From Bdellovibrio sp. (GTDB lineage: Bacteria > Bdellovibrionota > Bdellovibrionia > Bdellovibrionales > Bdellovibrionaceae): DNA of 5,205 nucleotides. The stretch spans positions 1 to 5,205 of the forward strand of contig JAGIAF010000240.1 of the NCBI GenBank assembly GCA_017745015.1. The letters are read 5' to 3'. The position numbers and the translations under genes are program-made. The notes below the pieces were generated by a model. That model was not told the DNA's origin. It did not search any database and saw nothing but the letters and a program-made list of their open reading frames with translations. Positions 4,925 to 5,205 of the stretch are shown here, one piece after another. Numbering within the stretch: position 1 is the first letter of the stretch; each line of letters opens with the position of its first letter.

Positions 4925-5205
4925 TGCTTTACGAAATCACAGTGCCATATTTTATTAAAACGCTTCACAATTTGGAGAATTTTCTAGAGAAGGGCGCGAA
5001 ATATGCTGAATCTAAGAAGTTCGACATGGATGTTCTCTTGAACTCTCGTTTGGCTCCGGATCAATTTCCTTTGGCCCGCCAAATTCAAATTGCCTGTGAT
5101 ACTGCGAAGCTTGCGGCATTCCGTTTAACAGAAAAACCTGCACCAACTTATCCTGATACTGAAAAAACTTATGCTGAATTCCGAGACAGAATCCAAGCCA
5201 AAATT
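4924..5205 (+). CDS. DUF1993 family protein, 3'-truncated by window edge
   Basis: The frame is open from ATG 4924 to the window edge, giving 94 residues. It begins MLYEITVPYFIKTLHNLENF and continues with a lysine-rich helix (LEKGAKYAESKKFD). It then carries the segment LLNSRLAPDQFPLARQIQIA (about residues 39-58), followed by CDTAKLAAFRL and a DTEKTYAEF helix. This pattern (target helix, N-x-RLAPDMFPL, QIQxACDxAK, DTExTxxEL) is the one I know for DUF1993. Family members are usually about 165-170 residues, so roughly the first half is visible. The fold is expected to be a DinB-like helical bundle, but no biochemical function is established to my knowledge. There is no signal peptide, so it is probably cytoplasmic. 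It is divergent from the protease operon. The promoter and a striking inverted repeat lie directly upstream, suggesting regulated expression. The family call is firm but the function is unknown. Confidence 0.9.
   Translation, partial: MLYEITVPYFIKTLHNLENFLEKGAKYAESKKFDMDVLLNSRLAPDQFPLARQIQIACDTAKLAAFRLTEKPAPTYPDTEKTYAEFRDRIQAKI

Noticed and set aside
1..5205. CRISPR array, insertion sequence, prophage or tRNA-associated integration site
   Set aside because: I saw no regularly spaced repeats, transposase or integrase motifs, terminal inverted repeats or tRNA-like segments on either strand.

Overview
The window looks like chromosomal DNA from a Gram-negative bacterium of moderate GC content. 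The evidence is a Sec-type exported trypsin-like protease, a DUF1993 protein and a DUF4172-type Fic protein. The exported protease paired with a TPR/winged-helix regulator reminds me of Bdellovibrionota (predatory delta-group bacteria), but this is an impression and not a demonstrated assignment. There are no rRNA or tRNA genes, insertion sequences, CRISPR arrays or phage genes.

Layout. (1) Positions 2-943 (+) hold the 3' part of a Fic-domain AMP-transferase gene, cut by the left edge. It keeps its inhibitory-helix motif, a complete Fic catalytic motif and a C-terminal winged helix. (2) Its stop codon directly abuts the stop of a convergent three-gene minus-strand block. In transcription order that block is: a secreted S1-family serine protease with a long cysteine-containing extension (4661-2745), a TPR-like protein ending in an OmpR/PhoB-type winged helix (2748-1621), and an unrecognised 205-residue protein (1561-944). 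The first two overlap by four bases (GTGA) and should be translationally coupled. The third follows after 59 bases. (3) A 262-base divergent intergenic region (4662-4923) separates the block from (4) a DUF1993 gene (4924 onward, +), cut by the right edge.

How the parts may work together. The protease and the regulator are almost certainly co-expressed. The protease carries a signal peptide, while the regulator has no membrane segment and no receiver domain. This suggests an exported enzyme whose expression is tuned by a cytoplasmic one-component helical-repeat regulator. The substrate and the signal are unknown. A short recurring motif (AAATAGC followed within 0-3 bases by GAAC, minus strand) occurs in both noncoding stretches of this block and is a candidate regulator site.

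The DUF1993 gene has a good sigma70-like promoter. A 9-bp perfect inverted repeat covers its predicted transcription start, Shine-Dalgarno sequence and the first base of its start codon, which points to local control. The strongest candidates for something undescribed are the protease/TPR-winged-helix/orphan block and the inverted repeat at the DUF1993 start.
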